Part shown: piece by piece, positions 1 through 9,602 of the stretch
Layout of the letters: the number at the start of each line of letters is the position of its first letter
How positions within the stretch are numbered: position 1 is the stretch's first letter
Assembly (NCBI GenBank): GCA_948567375.1
Contig: OX419759.1
Coordinates: 11,438,744 to 11,502,743, forward strand
Length of the DNA: 64,000 nt
Reading direction: 5' to 3'
From: Lunularia cruciata
Lineage: Eukaryota; Streptophyta; Marchantiopsida; Lunulariales; Lunulariaceae
Notes under the pieces: model-generated
What the model saw: the letters and a program-made list of their open reading frames with translations, nothing else
Told to the model about the DNA's origin: nothing
Database searches by the model: none
Program-made: the position numbers and the translations under genes

Positions 1-49
1 GATGAGGCTCTTGGCCCTCCTCAGATTGTTCTTGTGCAATTGGCTTGAT

Positions 50-289
50 CCACACTACAAATACAAACTTATCTTCTTCCAAAGATTGCTCTATGGCTGC
101 TTTATTAACAAACTTCCCTTCCAAGGACTCATCTCTCTTCCAAGCTTGCTCCATGGTTGCCTTCTTGGCAAACTTCCCATCTTGGGACTCATTTCTCTTC
201 TAGATTCTCTCTATGGTTACCTTCTTGATAAACTTCCCATCTTGGGACTGACTATTCGTAGGTGTCTTACTCAGAGGTGCTGGACAACC
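50..289 (-). repeat. 60-bp tandem repeat, in frame, in gypsy pol linker
   Basis: Four imperfect copies start near 50, 110, 170 and 230. The period is exactly 60 bp, so each unit adds 20 residues without changing frame. Read on the minus strand the units give charged, Lys/Glu-rich peptide (for example KKATMEQAWKRDESLEGKF). It lies just downstream of the protease, so it is probably a spacer between protease and reverse transcriptase. One unit has TAG where its neighbour has TGG. Confidence 0.75.
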
Positions 290-328
290 TAATCAGAAAT
301 TCCTACCTTGGTGTTGTACTTGAATTTG

Positions 329-598
329 TCATCGGGTCCAATCAAATTGAACCTTATGATGTTCAAGCCAAGGTAGACCCATAATGATATCATAGTGTTG
401 AGGTGCCACTACAAACCTCATACACTCCAAATACTCCTTCCCAATCTTGAAGGTAACAAGATGTGAGGTGCAAAATGCAGAACCCTTTCTACCATCCGCC
501 ATCATCAAACTACTTCCAAACACAAGCTTGATAGGAATACCTAACTCTTTTGCTACTTGCATAGATATGCAATTCTCTGAACTTCCAGAATCAACCAA
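329..598 (-). pseudogene. retrotransposon aspartic protease (family A copy 1)
   Basis: An open stretch of 89 codons carries the retropepsin signature: MVDSGSSENCIS around the catalytic Asp (D-S-G) near the start, and IMGLPWL near the end, which corresponds to the conserved hydrophobic-G segment. In gypsy elements this enzyme cuts the Gag-Pol polyprotein. It sits between the zinc knuckle (778-1017) and the linker repeats. The domain itself is still open, but the surrounding polyprotein is broken. A more decayed copy lies at about 49960-50290. Confidence 0.85.
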
Positions 599-777
599 AA
601 TCCTACAACCCCAATTAGATATTGTACTTTACAAGTGAAGCAAACTTGTATAGGTCAAGCCTTGAATCCCATTGGAACTAATCAAGCTCCCAATAGGCGG
701 CTCAAAATCTCCTACTAGGATTTGTTGTTTCCCTGATCATTTTGTTCCACAAACTCCATCTGGGCAACTTGTCGAGG

Positions 778-1017
778 TCACCTATTCCTAAGTGGATATT
801 CAACATTGCGATGTCTAACTTGGCGACAATAAAAGCAAACTCTATTTTGTCGCAATCTTTCTCTATCCATTGTACTAAGTGGTCTCCTTTGGATAGCATC
901 AATCTCCATTGGTACCGGTTCTTCCACTCGTGCGTAGTGTGTTGGTAGGCTTTGTGTAGGTTGAGGTCGAGACCAAGTTGTTGTAATTAAGGAATTAAAA
1001 TGCTTAGCCAATTGCAT
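778..1017 (-). pseudogene. Gag nucleocapsid with damaged CCHC zinc knuckle
   Basis: The end of this 79-codon frame reads CFYCRQVRHRNVEYP. That is a CX2CX4HX4C knuckle in which the last Cys is now Tyr (TGT to TAT) and the Gly before His is Arg (GGA to AGA). Both are G-to-A changes on the coding strand. The knuckle normally binds element RNA during packaging. The upstream part (EEPVPMEIDAIQRR) matches the usual gypsy gag context before the knuckle. Confidence 0.8.
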
Positions 1018-1258
1018 CTTTTACGTTTTGTGGCTCTCGCATGGTCACCTCCAATTTGCTTCATGACTTCAATCCTCGCACAAATCAATCCAAAAGTTCA
1101 CCTTCTTGGATATTTGGAATTTGCATGATGATATTCTGAAATTGTGTGATGTAGCTCCTTACTGAGCCAATCTACTGCAAATCTGCCAATTTATCTCATG
1201 CGGCTCGGGTGGCATTTATAGTTTGAAATCAACCAAATATTGCATCCTTGAATTCTGC

Positions 1259-1507
1259 TCATATCAAAATTGGTGCAATAATCTGTTGTTCAGCTCGCTC
1301 TACTCGGAATTGCCACCAGAGTTTTGCCACACCATCCAATTGGCTAGAAGCCAAGAGAATTTTTTTCCTCTCGTCTTGAAGATTGGTGGCTTCAAAGTAA
1401 CGTTTGCAATCAAACACAAAATTCTCCACCCTACTTGGAAGATTCTTGCCTTCAAAGATCTTGGGTTTCAGAAATCGAATGCAATCTTCTCCATCTTGAA
1501 TTGGCAC
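1259..1507 (-). pseudogene. Gag core domain (retrotrans_gag type), family A copy 1
   Basis: Frame of 82 codons with the typical plant gypsy Gag pattern: FEGKN, then VENFVFDCKRYFEAT, then ILLASSQLDGVAKLWW. In the family this region forms the capsid. It lies 5' of the zinc knuckle on the minus strand, as expected. A homologous but more decayed stretch is at about 50780-51100 in copy 2. Confidence 0.8.
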
Positions 1508-1639
1508 TCTCTCTATTTTTTCTCATAATTGCTGGTCTCGTTTATCCAACAATCGGGTAAGATGCTCGATTTGTTGTTGCATTGCAAGGATAACATCCGA
1601 TATTGCCACCATCGCTGCTACTCTATTCCACTACCCCCA

Positions 1640-1766
1640 ATACTTCCAATTGTAACTTATGGAGAACAGTAGACGTGTTGTATCTATGTGTTAATCAATT
1701 AGATTAATTGATTAACACATAGATACAACACGTCTACCGTTCTCCATAAGTTACAATTGGAAGTAT
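1640..1766. repeat. 127-bp near-perfect palindrome in gypsy leader/early gag
   Basis: The sequence is its own reverse complement around base 1703, with a 3-base centre (gat). About 62 base pairs per arm match with a single clear mismatch (1668 against 1738). Copy 2 of the element has only one arm in the same place (about 51300-51360), so one arm here looks like an inverted duplication. Full-length DNA or RNA would fold into a long hairpin. Confidence 0.95.
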
Positions 1767-1928
1767 CAGGGGTTCCTCAGACACTATGATCATATGTAGA
1801 AAATCCTGCCCAAAGCGCAATGCGATGAATTGTGTGAAATGATACTTTGGTAATATCTGGACATGAAAATTCCAATGGTTTGGTGGAAGTGGATTTGGTG
1901 GTCCATAGATTCCATCCATCCTATTCAT
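1734..1928 (-). pseudogene. probable N-terminal Gag segment, family A copy 1
   Basis: A 64-codon frame starts directly 3' of the primer-binding site on the minus strand, and its copy is recognisable in the second element (about 51350-51490), including the NHWNFHVQ-like part. Position argues for the Gag N-terminus. The frame runs into the palindrome at 1640-1766, which separates it from the Gag core. No catalytic motif is expected here. Confidence 0.55.
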
Positions 1929-1940
1929 GCTCTAATACCA
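1929..1940 (-). promoter_or_regulatory. primer-binding site, tRNA-iMet type
   Basis: On the minus strand the bases read TGGTATTAGAGC, one C-to-T step from the common initiator-Met primer site TGGTATCAGAGC. It follows the LTR end (TTTTACA) after one spacer base. This fixes element orientation and the LTR boundary. Confidence 0.88.
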
Positions 1941-1941
1941 A

Positions 1942-2367
1942 TGTAAAAGATCTAGACCAAGGAGAGAAATAGGAGAATGGAAACTCACATTGGGACACTT
2001 GAATGTGGGAAAACTCCAAATGCCTAGCATACGCTTTGGCTTTGGTATTTATAGATAGCATACAAGGCTCTTGAGAAGCTTCTCAAGAAGCTTCCTCAAG
2101 CCACTTTCTTAGAGTGACAGCCAAGTTAACTAGGAAGCTTCTCAAGAAGCTTTCTCCTAGAAGTTGCCTACTTGGCGTGCAAGCTAAGCTAGTTGGAAGC
2201 TTCTAGAAGTTTCTTTCTAGAAACTACTTACTTGAGGTGCAAGCTAAGCTAGCCAGGAAGCTTCCCAAGAAGCTTCCTAGATACTTCCAAAATATTCCAG
2301 GCTAATCTGTCTTATGTGCTACGTCATAAGCCCGACTAACTTCATCGCTAAACTCCATATTGTTACA
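1942..2367 (-). repeat. 5' LTR of family A copy 1
   Basis: The minus strand begins TGTAACAATATGG and ends TTTTACA next to the primer site. Related LTRs are at 46486-46852 and 51506-51901. A TATA box (CTATAAATA on the minus strand, about 2046-2054) has a 200-base upstream region packed with GAA/TTC inverted units. Two or three copies of a GCAAGCTAAGCTAG motif also occur in each LTR. A flanking duplication cannot be tested because the left end is outside the window. Confidence 0.85.
2073..2285 (-). promoter_or_regulatory. heat-shock-element-like cluster in LTR U3
   Basis: Five groups of GAA/TTC units lie upstream of the LTR TATA box. The best is GAAGCTTCTAGAAGTTTC at 2196-2213: four alternating units spaced by exactly two bases, the consensus for heat-shock-factor binding, followed by TTCTAGAA at 2215-2222. 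Paired dimers (GAAgcTTC, 4-base gap, GAAgcTT) occur near 2075-2094, 2125-2148 and 2260-2280. The other two family A LTRs keep reduced versions. Heat response is inferred, not shown. Confidence 0.65.
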
Positions 2368-2999
2368 AGAGACATGGCTGGGTAAGCTTTATAGTTCTCT
2401 CTACAAAGTCTCTAAATATCTCTCAACTAGCTTGATGATGCTTGGTGCTAATCTTTCCCGAACATGGTGGATAGTATAACAAGGAATAAGTGTACCATAA
2501 GTTCAAGGTGAATACGGTTAACTTGCATATAATCACCTCCCATTCTATCAAATGCATGGCTTGATAATATTAGATGTTGATCTCTCTCTAACACAATAGG
2601 TAGTATGACAATGGGTACAATAAGCTCCAATAGAATATGGTCAACATCCATTTAATCACCTCCCACTCCATCATCTGCATGTGATCTATACAAAAGTAAT
2701 TTTCAATATCAAGCCATTATATATTTAAAAAACACACATGTAGAAAACACTCAAAACTATTAAGAAAAAGTTAATTATTAAATATCCAACAAAGTTAACC
2801 AAATAGAAAACACAAAGGTTTCTAATGTCTCACTCATTATTTGGACTCATCCTCCTCTCTTGATCCTCCTTAGCTCTTGTGTCCCCATAGTCTTCATTCT
2901 CTACATCATGGATGAAGATATCCCTATTCTCTCCATTGTCTCCTAAGATACCTCCTCTTACCAATATACAATCTCTCTACAAATAGATGGGAGAGAATC
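2368..2999. other. spacer between LTR elements, with 125-bp diverged tandem repeat
   Basis: No gene seen. About 2430-2700 holds two diverged copies of a unit of about 125 bp, each ending in a segment like TAATCACCTCCCA. The rest is AT-rich without recognisable domains. The last bases (about 2984-2998) are purine-rich, but I cannot tie them to an element. Confidence 0.5.
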
Positions 3000-3596
3000 T
3001 AGAATACCATTAGCTAGAAATATTATCTAGAGGTGGAAATTGGCTTGGTAACATCTAGAAGGATGTTATGTATGATGAGTAAGGTAGACCAAATAGAGGT
3101 TCACCAAAAAAGTACTTCCACTATTAAGGCAAGAGCCCAAAACACCCTAAAAACTTTAGAGCCAATTTTGGAGGCCTAAACAAATGAATTAGACCTTGAA
3201 AATAGACAAACACCTCCGCCTTTGGGAGAAAAGGCTTGCCTTCTCCTTTGTGGTTTGTCTCATCAAGAGCTTTCCAACAATACCTCATCCATATGATTAT
3301 GAGCTTCATATATGAATATTCCCTAAAGATTCATTCCATATAAATTTGTTTGACTAACCAAATAGGACAAGGGCCAACATGTCACCCATCCATGTACCTA
3401 ATCTAAGGGTGGAGCTCGCCAACATGTCACCAATCCATGTATATGATCCAAGGGTGGAGCTTCATTTGAGGGGATCCTCTTGGCTATATAATAAAGACAA
3501 GGTGCTCGCTTGGAGCAATAGAAGATTGAATGCTTAATTTTTCTATTTCTTCTCTTGTGCTTCTTTGAGGGGTTCTCTTGTCCTTAGAATATTACA
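3000..3596 (+). repeat. LTR-like repeat, family C (copy A)
   Basis: About 597 bp, homologous end to end with the solo LTR at 6018-6598. It starts TAGAATACCATTAGCTAG (solo LTR: TGTAATACC...) and ends ATTACA. It holds a promoter-like CTATATAATAAAGACAAGG near 3486. The flanks (AGAATC on the left, AGATTC on the right) are similar but not identical, so a target duplication is only possible. Confidence 0.7.
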
Positions 3597-3886
3597 AGAT
3601 TCTCTAAATATTCCCTTTGGTCAAACTTGTCTGACCAACTAAATAGGATAAGGATCAACATATCACCAATCCATGCAACTAATCTAAGGATTGAGCTCAC
3701 TAAAATATCACCAATCCATATATTTGATCCAAGGGTGGAGTTCCCTTTGAGTGGATCCTCTTTGCTATATAATAAAGACAAGGTGCTCTTTTGGGGCGTC
3801 ATAGTATTGAGGGATGAGGCATTGTGTTTCTCTAGTGTTTCTTCTATGGTGTTTCTCTAGGGGCTTCTCCTACCCTTATAATTTGC
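3597..3886 (+). repeat. partial second LTR in tandem, family C (copy B)
   Basis: Directly after copy A the promoter half of the LTR is repeated, from the GGTCAAAC...CTGACCAAC segment through a second CTATATAATAAAGACAAGG near 3765 to an LTR-like tail. Copies A and B share the long stretch with two CAACATGTCACC-type sub-repeats. This may come from unequal exchange or from insertion into an LTR. Confidence 0.6.
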
Positions 3887-6012
3887 CCTAGGTAGGTGAT
3901 ATTATTATATCTTCCATCTGGATGTTGATGTTGAAGTTGTCTATATACGAAAAATAACTTAGACTCAATAGCAATCATCACAAACTCCACCTAGTCATAA
4001 TCTTCTCAGCTTGTTGTCCTATCTTCATCTTTGGTATCAAGATAACATGCCCATGCACTACCTTGGGCCTCTGAGATGGGATGAAAAGTGCACACATAAT
4101 TTAGGAAAAGGGTTGGAATGCGAGATACATACATTGTCTAGCTAGATATCTCCTAGACATCTTGTCCCTAATAGAAAACCAATCTTGGATAGTTGTGTAA
4201 GGAATGGACCTTCTCTTGGGCATTTTACCCCTCTTCAATGCAATTGCTTCCCTAATAACTACCAAAGTGAGAATGAAAGGCATCTTTCATACACTTTCTT
4301 GGTCTGAGCTCCTTGTTCAAAGTCTGGTAGAACTCAATGCATGTCAAAATCTAGGAAAGCAACAAAGAATTTATATCAAAATGTGTTGGTATGCCTTGGT
4401 ATGTGTTTGTACTCATTGACTAAAACTAGATTGCACTCATATGCATTAGGTTGCACTTGTCAAAATTGACCAAATCTCAATATCATTGGATTGTACTTAT
4501 ACATACAGACTAAAATCCATCTACACTAGTGCCCCTTAGTATGCACTAAAATGCATTGGGAATATAGGGTTTGGGGGAGTGTTGATAAGTTTGAACACTT
4601 TGAACTAAACTAGCACTAAACTGAAGCATTCTATTAAAATTCTTACAAACAATTAGACAAAACTTTGAAATTGGCTTTAAACTTACATTGGCTATGGGAT
4701 ATGAAATCTCTATAACAATCTTCAAACCCATCAAATCCAAGTCCACCTCTTTAATATTTTGCACCAAATTTCTCACTTGTTCCTTGTTCAACCACCCCTA
4801 TCAAATATAGGTCATATTTTTTGATGTGGTATGAAAGCTCATGAGCTAATCACCTTCATGGAACGTCTCTATATTATCACCATTGATGACATATTCATAA
4901 TATGGTACTTTTTTGCCAAATCTATTACTCCTCTTCTTCACTTGTCCCATTATCTCTCTTGTCTCTAAATCACCCCTCCCAAACTTGCCAAATATCTCTT
5001 CTTCACTCCTCTTTCCTAACTCACTTCTCTCTAAATCACTCCTCACAAGTTTCCCAAATCTCATTATGTCCCAACCAACTTCAAATTTGGTCCTTGATTG
5101 ATCTTTGTCAAAATGTCAAAACACTTAAACCAAATCCTTTGGATTGCTCTTGATTTCCTTTCAGATTTCTTCCCTCTAGATTTTGATTTGTTCATTTCTT
5201 CCTTGATCTCTCCCACAAAAATCTCTAATAGAAAATTGACTTCATAAAGAAGTTTCCCTCAATTGGCTTTACACTTTTGGAGACTGCCCCTTTGCACACT
5301 TGCATAAACATGGGAATTAAAAATTGACTAAAGCAACAATGATGTCCAACAAACATCCCAACCTCAGCACCTAATTGCACTCTTATATATCATGTTGGCT
5401 AATAACCACAAACATCCACCATCAAACATGAGTGCATACCAATGCATCCTAGCAAATGCCTTGTGGATGCCAATGGGCATAGGCGCAAACTACTTAAGAC
5501 ATAGGGTCATCATACGAGCACATACTAGTGAGCATTTCAAAATAACATGTATATATTTGCAAAACATACCTAGAACACATAGGGCACAAAATGCAAACCT
5601 CCATATATATATTTATATTTATTTATATTTATTTATTTATTTATTTTGAGAGACATACAAGTGCATAATACATTAAACTCACACCATGGAATCTTTTATT
5701 CTCATAAAGGATTGAGTGGTACACCACATTGAAATTGTGAGCAAGACTATTCTACATGACCTTATTTTTTGTTTCCTCTCTACCTAGCTCAAGTTCATGC
5801 ATGGAGACTATCTTGTCTATATCTATTTGCTCAAATATGAAATCCACATCCTATTCTACCCATAAGTTGGATTGATTAATTAAAATGTATGGAGAATTAT
5901 GCATACACTAATCCACTTCTAAAGGTACAAACTTCTATGGTCCTTGAGTTGAACTCTTTACTCTCTCAGATGTATTAACTAGCCTCAAAGAAACGACATG
6001 CTCCTCAATGAT
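3887..6012. other. AT-rich repeat-derived DNA, no gene
   Basis: No conserved protein domain seen on either strand. 4030-4045 has TGGTATCAAGAT, similar to a primer site, but it is not next to an LTR end. 4900-5100 is pyrimidine-rich with repeated CTTCACTC/CTAAATCACTCC words. 5602-5646 is a TTTA/TATA simple repeat. Lying between family C repeats, it may be the wreck of that family's interior, but I cannot show this. Confidence 0.5.
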
Positions 6013-6603
6013 TCAAGTGTAATACCATTAGCTAGACAATTTATCTAGAGATGGAAATTGGTTTGGTAATATATTTAGGGATGTTATACACAATGATCTA
6101 AGTAAATCATATAGAAGTGTCACCAAAAGAGGACTTCCACTAATAGAGTAGAGGCCAAAAACACATCAAAAACTTCAAAGCTAACTTTGGAGGCCTAAAA
6201 AAATGAAGTATGCCACAAAAATGGAATCCTCTCCCAATGAAAGAGGCTTGCCTTCTCTCCCCTACTTTTTCTTTTCAAGATCTTTCCAATGATACCACTT
6301 CCATACTTTTTTGAGCTTTCTACAAAAAGATTCCTAAAAGATTCCCTATAGTCAAACCTATTTGACCAACCAAATAGACCCATGCTGACATGTCACCCAC
6401 ACATGGATCCAATCGAATGGTGTAGCTTGCAGACATTTCACCTATCCATGTATCATTATCTAATCTAAGGATTTAGGTTCCTTGGAAGAGATCTTCTCCA
6501 CTATATAATAAAGTTGAAATGCTCCTTTGGGTATTAGAGTATTTTGGAATTAAACATTGTGTTTCTCTTGGGGTTTTTCATGTCCTTGGAACATTACATC
6601 AAG
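6013..6603 (+). mobile_element. solo LTR with 5-bp target site duplication (family C)
   Basis: The LTR is 6018-6598 (581 bp), begins TGTAAT and ends ATTACA (inverted ends). It is flanked on both sides by TCAAG (6013-6017 and 6599-6603), a perfect 5-bp target duplication. A TATA-like CTATATAATAAAG lies near 6500. No internal sequence remains, as after LTR-LTR recombination. The matching flank shows this LTR is not the second end of the repeat at 3000. Confidence 0.85.
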
Positions 6604-9567
6604 TCACCCTATTGAGGATTTCTTCAAGTAGATCATGCCATGACATGGCCTGGGCATTCCTACAATAATAACAGCAGCATCAAACCATAAGCACCAAAAT
6701 ATATAGTCAAATCACAAAAATACACAAAATCATGAGCACCACTATATATAGTCAATCATTGGCACACCAAACCACAATATATAGTCATTCACAAAAAAAT
6801 AAATTTCCCTACCTCCACTAAAGTGTATAATCCTTCTTATGTAGTTGCATATAGTTTGACCATCAATTGAATAAAAACTCTTGTGGCTAAAATAAAATTC
6901 TTTGTAGACTATAGGTCTACAAAGCTAAAGGAGACAAAATACCATCCACGATTCCCATACAACTTACAAATCCTTTTTGTGCAAAAACACCAAAGATTCT
7001 TCTTCTCTCATCTCATACCTTACCTCCTCCTCGAGAACAATTAATACTGCAATTATTACTTGATTGGTAAATATGATTGTGAACCCAACACTAGAACCCC
7101 ATAAATTTTAACCTTGTGCCACACATGCTCCATTCCTATGGTGACCAAATCTACCAAGAGCTAGGGCTAATTAGATCCACACTCGAGTTTGCATTCTCTT
7201 ATGCTTCATTCTAAAAACTGGATGATCTTTAATCAAATCAACCAAAGTATACAAGGAGATAATATCCATTCAAGCAAGTTGTTTAAAGGCTTTGGGATTT
7301 AAATATACGAAATATGTTATGATAAAATTTCTACTTCATGGAGTGTATACTCTCGGTGTTATATACCTTTGGACATGCACTAACTCCTACCACCTCAATA
7401 AGAGGTGCATCTTGTCCTCCTCCTCTCTCTAACTAAATTTATCTAAACTCAATTCAAGATCAGCACTCCATCCATCCAAATTTGTGCTCTAGTCCTCTTT
7501 TAATTTGGCTCTAATATTCTGTTCAAGATATTTCCCTATCTTCTAATGAGTTGACAATGGGTATTGATACACAACATTTGGTTGTACTAGGTGAACTGGT
7601 TGTCCTCGTGGCTTGTCCTTGAATGGGATATTACTGCCTGCTCAGGCTCAGGAGACTCATCTAGCAAGTGGGAGTGGCTAATTTTTGTCTACCAAGCTCC
7701 CTTTAATTAACACCTCCCGCACCCCCTCTCAACCTAACAAATGTCACATTTCAAACATATCACCTCAGAATATCAACGGCAACACGTCATAAATGATCAG
7801 GAAGGGAATGACACAAGACGAGAGATATCACCAGCCCTCTTTACTCTGAGTTGTGCACAGAAAGGATTGTCCACATCTTCGATCTCGGCCTTGCCTCAAG
7901 CTTCAAAACCTCCATGTCGATATTACAACACTTTCAAATTTGAACTGATGAATGCATTAGTGCTTCAATGATACTTATAGAAAAATTAATTAATGATTAT
8001 TAGAAACCCATAACATGCAAAATTTATGGGAAAAGAAACATGACCCATAAAATTTTACAGAACTCTGTTCTGTACCCGTACAACCATCCGATACTCCAAT
8101 ACCCATCAATATTTTATGGGTACCCATAAAGTTATTTCTGAAATGCCCCATTGTAATCGAACAGCAGATCGAGTTTTCTAAGGACATGTTTGTGTTGAAC
8201 TGCGTGGGGCATATGCGTCTATGGTACATGATAGATTTCCCAAGAATTGGAAATCAAAGAGAAGCATTCCCAAAAATTTACTTCAATCTTCAGAAATTTG
8301 AAATTCTAGAGATTCTGAGTTGCAGACTAGTATAGATGCAAGTCTAAAATCGAGGTTCCTTCTTCCTCCTCACGTCCAAGTGCTTGACATTTGTGAATCT
8401 TGCCCATTTTGGTCCGTTGAAGTCCACTTACGCTTCTAACCAGCATAGTTTTGGCATTTTGCATACGGCCTCATTCTATTGCTGCCCCTTATCCTATATG
8501 TATTGTTCCAGGGTGATGCATAATACTTGTCGCTAGTAATTGTTGTATGTACTGTTAAAGAATCCAAGAGGAAGTTGAGGGTCAATACCCATAAGACCGA
8601 CAAACAATCAGATCTACATACCCTACACATGCATCTACTTGTCGCTTGTCGTAGATCCAGCTTTTAGCAAATTATTATTCATTTGGCCAGCGACACTGTG
8701 CTTTTTCTTCTTGAAAGATTGCTGTGTTGGAAGCCACGAGGCAGCTCAATCGCAAGTGATGACGAGAACCGAATGAGGTTAGCAAGATTTAACCGACTAA
8801 AATCTTCATCTTCATAGAGCATTTTTTACAATCTCACCATAGCTACTGCGGCACTCTTTTGAGCACATCAACGTTGAGCACTAACAGCGATATGTATAGA
8901 GGAAGGTGGAACCTGTAGCTTTGTTTCAGGGAAATGGCTACGGTATGCAAACGTCATGCCATGAGAATATCATCCTCAACGGAACGTTGAATCTAAGCAG
9001 AACCCTTGTTGCTGACAAATAGAAAAAGGCGACCGCGTTGCTGACAAATTATCCCTGTAATTGTGCTTTTTATGAGTCATTTGAATCAAATCATGACAAA
9101 CACTCAATAGAACCATAACAAGCCCGCTTCTCAGAAGACAAAACCTACGCAACTAGGATTACAAGTAGGATGGGAAGACCCATCAAGTGGAACAAGGATA
9201 AGCCTAAGAAGTAAAACGGGACTAAGCCTCAATCGACTCAGTCTAGCTTCTCAAGAGACTCAGTCTCAAGATCTTCTACTTATTTGTTGAAGGCAACTAA
9301 CTTGTATACCGCCTTAGAATCGTCGTCGAGAATTACACCTGGTCTTGGAATGTTCTTTTAACTATTCTTCTAGTCAAATGCCACTTTTTCCACAGTACAA
9401 AAGGGTGCATGTTAACATGTCTTTGCACGTCCATTGAATCCTTAAACGAGAGCATAATTTGGTTGACAATTCATGCTCTATGTATAGATACTGTACGTAG
9501 CAGCTCCTATGGACGGTAACGTGGATGGGCACTTCATCTGTATGTAAAATCATTCTTCATAGAGTAC
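6604..9567. other. intergenic, no gene recognised
   Basis: AT-rich to about 7500, more balanced after. The short reading frames (for example 7741-7971 and 7990-8229) show no known motifs and no splice-linked continuation. I see no tRNA and no long repeat here. Confidence 0.5.
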
Positions 9568-9602
9568 GGAGTAAGTAGTAAGTAGTAAGTAGTAAGTAGT
9601 TT
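9568..9602. repeat. short tandem repeat, 7-bp unit
   Basis: About four to five units of AAGTAGT in a row, next to GTTTGTTTT. A simple repeat without sign of function. Confidence 0.85.

Larger units (their letters stand above)
1..2367 (-). mobile_element. Ty3/gypsy LTR retrotransposon, family A copy 1, partial at left edge
   Basis: Read on the minus strand from the right: LTR (1942-2367), tRNA-Met-type primer site (1929-1940), gag, zinc knuckle, aspartic protease, then a hydrophilic repeat linker that runs off the left edge. The order LTR-PBS-gag-protease is that of Ty3/gypsy elements; reverse transcriptase and integrase would lie outside the window. The same element occurs in full at 46486-51901, which confirms the layout. 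All reading frames are broken. Many changes are G to A on the coding strand, including a Trp codon turned to TAG in the linker. Confidence 0.9.

Noticed and set aside
4031-4043. TGGTATCAAGAT, similar to a tRNA-Met primer site
   Set aside because: Not adjacent to an LTR end on either strand.
3000-6598. One element with LTRs at 3000 and 6018
   Set aside because: The right LTR has its own perfect target duplication, and no primer site or polypurine tract faces the interior, so two separate insertions fit better.
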